NCBI GenBank assembly: GCA_037074765.1
Contig: JBAMDO010000204.1
Coordinates: 1 to 64,000, forward strand
Length of the DNA: 64,000 bases
Direction: 5' to 3'
Source of the DNA: Mansonella perstans
Lineage: Eukaryota > Nematoda > Chromadorea > Rhabditida > Onchocercidae
In this document: positions 62,601-64,000 of the stretch, piece after piece
Layout: the number at the start of each line of letters is the position of its first letter
How positions within the stretch are numbered: position 1 is the first letter of the stretch
The notes under the pieces: generated by a model
What the model was told of the DNA's origin: nothing
Seen by the model: only the letters and a program-made list of their open reading frames with translations
Database searches by the model: none
Program-made: the position numbers and the translations under genes

Positions 62601-64000
62601 GACATTTTAAGCAAAGAATAGGCAACAGATCATTGTTCGATTGCTTGGAAGCTTTTAATAACTCTAAAAAATTACATATATTTAAATTTATGCAATCAAT
62701 ATAGATCTTCTTTTCCTTGAAATGCCATGCTTTAGCAGTGAGTGAAAAAACCAAAAAAGGAATTCCATGTATGTCTCTGGAATTACGCAAGATTTTTAAA
62801 CCACTTGTTCATCGCGAAAACAAATAAATTCGAATTTCGGCATCCGATAGTTATAATTTCTCATTTGAATATAAAAATGTATCAGAATATTCACTTACTA
62901 CCAGCACAGTCTTCCAAATCTTGTAAATACTTCAGATAGTAACGTAGAAGTGTCTGTTCGAAATCAAATAACTTCTTCACTTCTTTTTTATGTTTCTGAG
63001 CCAACTCTTCCTCGGTATGAGGCCTAAAATTACCATATTAAAATAATTTGGCAGCATAATGGGATGAAAGTGATACTTGAGACTTCAAAAAAGGATCAAA
63101 TAGACAAGAAATATGAAATGTAAAGCGAAAATTATAAAAATTGCCCACCTTATAGCATAGCCGGGAATTATGTTCACGAAAACTTCAGCCAATGAAACGC
63201 TTGCAAGTTTTATTACAGCTTCACGAGCTAGTGGGGAAATGTCTTTACCTGTACACAATAAATGCAATTCTTTCAATTTATGCACCTAAAATTTTCAAGA
63301 GAATTTTTGAAACTTTGTATAGGTAATTTTAAGCACAACAAGCGCATATTTTATACTTCCTATTTCTAAGAAAACGAAATTTACATAGAAAAAGGCAAAA
63401 TTTTGAACAGAAGTTCTTTCGGACACGCTAACAAATTTGTGTCTCATAAAAAAACTTAGCTTTTATTATCTGTACTATAATGATATATTTTTTACCTAAC
63501 ATCTTCTCAACTTGGCTAACCAAATAATTCAAAGGGAAATTCAAACGAGTAGAGAAAAGATTTTATGAGCTGTGAGGAATAGATAGAGAAATAGTGAAAT
63601 AAAAAAGGGAGGCGGGATAAAATTCCAGGGATGATCCATTTGCTGAAAAAACGGGCAGTGTTAAGTGTGTAAAATCTTACTTCATTATGAGGATCTGCGA
63701 TAATCAAATGTGCTAAGCTGCTAATTCTAATTTTTGCTTCCTCCACATGATCGTGACGCAATTTTAATAACTCTGCTGCATTCAACTGAGACAAATCAAT
63801 TTGATTATTGTCATTTTTTTCTTGGTTATCTTCGATGTCTTCTAAAAAATTTGGAAATATGAATTAAACATATAATGTTTCTTTGTAAGAGTTACAGAGC
63901 TTCAGTTGACATTAATAATTACGATATGATAATGATAACCATCAACACCATGGAGAAATTACATATTAAAAACGTACCACTGCTTTCAAACTCATCTTTC
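59607..64000 (-). CDS. noc3: NOC3 nucleolar complex protein, 5' end outside window (about 610 codons visible)
   Basis: NOC3 (NOC3L) works with NOC2 in pre-60S ribosome maturation and export, and in yeast also in replication initiation; it is nucleolar. Exons, read right to left: 63978-64000, 63681-63841, 63149-63285, 62899-63023, 62509-62663, 62234-62395, 61982-62077, 61811-61891, 61359-61532, 60826-60973, 60538-60719, 60295-60432, 59959-60099, 59607-59717. All joins keep phase. Diagnostic parts: [83 protein letters not shown] (nearly invariant in the family), [36 protein letters not shown] and a C-terminal ELDDPDCC motif. The exon at 60295-60432 aligns poorly and may begin at 60372. The last exon either stops at TAA 59607-59609 or is spliced at 59623 to an unseen exon; human NOC3L continues a little further. 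Roughly 200 N-terminal residues are missing at the window edge. Confidence 0.92.
59858..59923. repeat. Exact 33-bp tandem duplication in a NOC3 intron
   Basis: The 33 bases 59858-59890 are repeated without change at 59891-59923, in the intron between NOC3 exons 59959-60099 and 59607-59717. On the minus strand the duplication is open and would read [11 protein letters not shown] twice, but the phase needed from the preceding exon gives a stop, so it is not an exon. Confidence 0.85.

Noticed and set aside
62354..62790. Overlapping frames on both strands around NOC3
   Set aside because: Shadows and intron read-through of NOC3 exons 62234-62395 and 62509-62663.
1..64000. CRISPR arrays, bacterial operons, or Wolbachia-derived inserts
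   Set aside because: No spacer-repeat arrays, no long intron-free bacterial-type frames and no rRNA or tRNA genes that I could support by eye.

Overview
The window reads as nuclear DNA of a nematode, most likely a clade III (filarial-type) worm. It is very AT-rich, has multi-exon genes with long introns and TTTTCAG-like acceptors, and its genes belong to nematode families: a stonin/UNC-41 orthologue, a Ground-like (hedgehog-related) protein, a multi-ShKT secreted protein and a divergent GPCR. I cannot fix the genus from sequence alone. Exon models were built by hand by requiring GT-AG borders and phase continuity.

Layout, left to right. 250-433 (-): first exon of an unrecognised secreted protein that runs off the left edge. 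2082-3788 (-): five-exon, 222-residue calmodulin-like protein with two canonical and two degraded EF-hands. About 9.4 kb without a supportable gene follows. 13162-30973 (+): a complete 30-exon unc-41/stonin gene (about 1,698 residues) that fills a quarter of the window; its introns hold several tandem repeats and hairpins. 33770-34997 (+): five-exon secreted protein of five consecutive ShKT domains. 36914-38191 (+): eroded coding relics. 43165-43363: a short inverted-repeat (MITE-like) element. 44390-46650: a decayed LINE whose C-terminal tail lies on the minus strand and whose 5' end and endonuclease lie inverted on the plus strand, the geometry expected from twin priming. 48913-54170 (+): eight-exon seven-transmembrane receptor (430 residues). 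56121-58103 (+): four-exon Ground-like protein with an apparent one-base frameshift just before the domain. 59607-64000 (-): the 3' two-thirds or more of NOC3, a nucleolar 60S assembly and replication factor; its 5' end is outside the window.

The genes do not form an operon or pathway. Spacing is wide and strands are mixed. UNC-41 (synaptic vesicle endocytosis) and the receptor are probably neuronal, the Ground-like and ShKT proteins are secreted, and NOC3 is housekeeping. I found no convincing new multi-gene system. The items most worth a second look are the twin-primed LINE, the prion-like Tyr/Gln-rich block in UNC-41, the Ground-like frameshift, and the repeat and hairpin structures in unc-41 introns.
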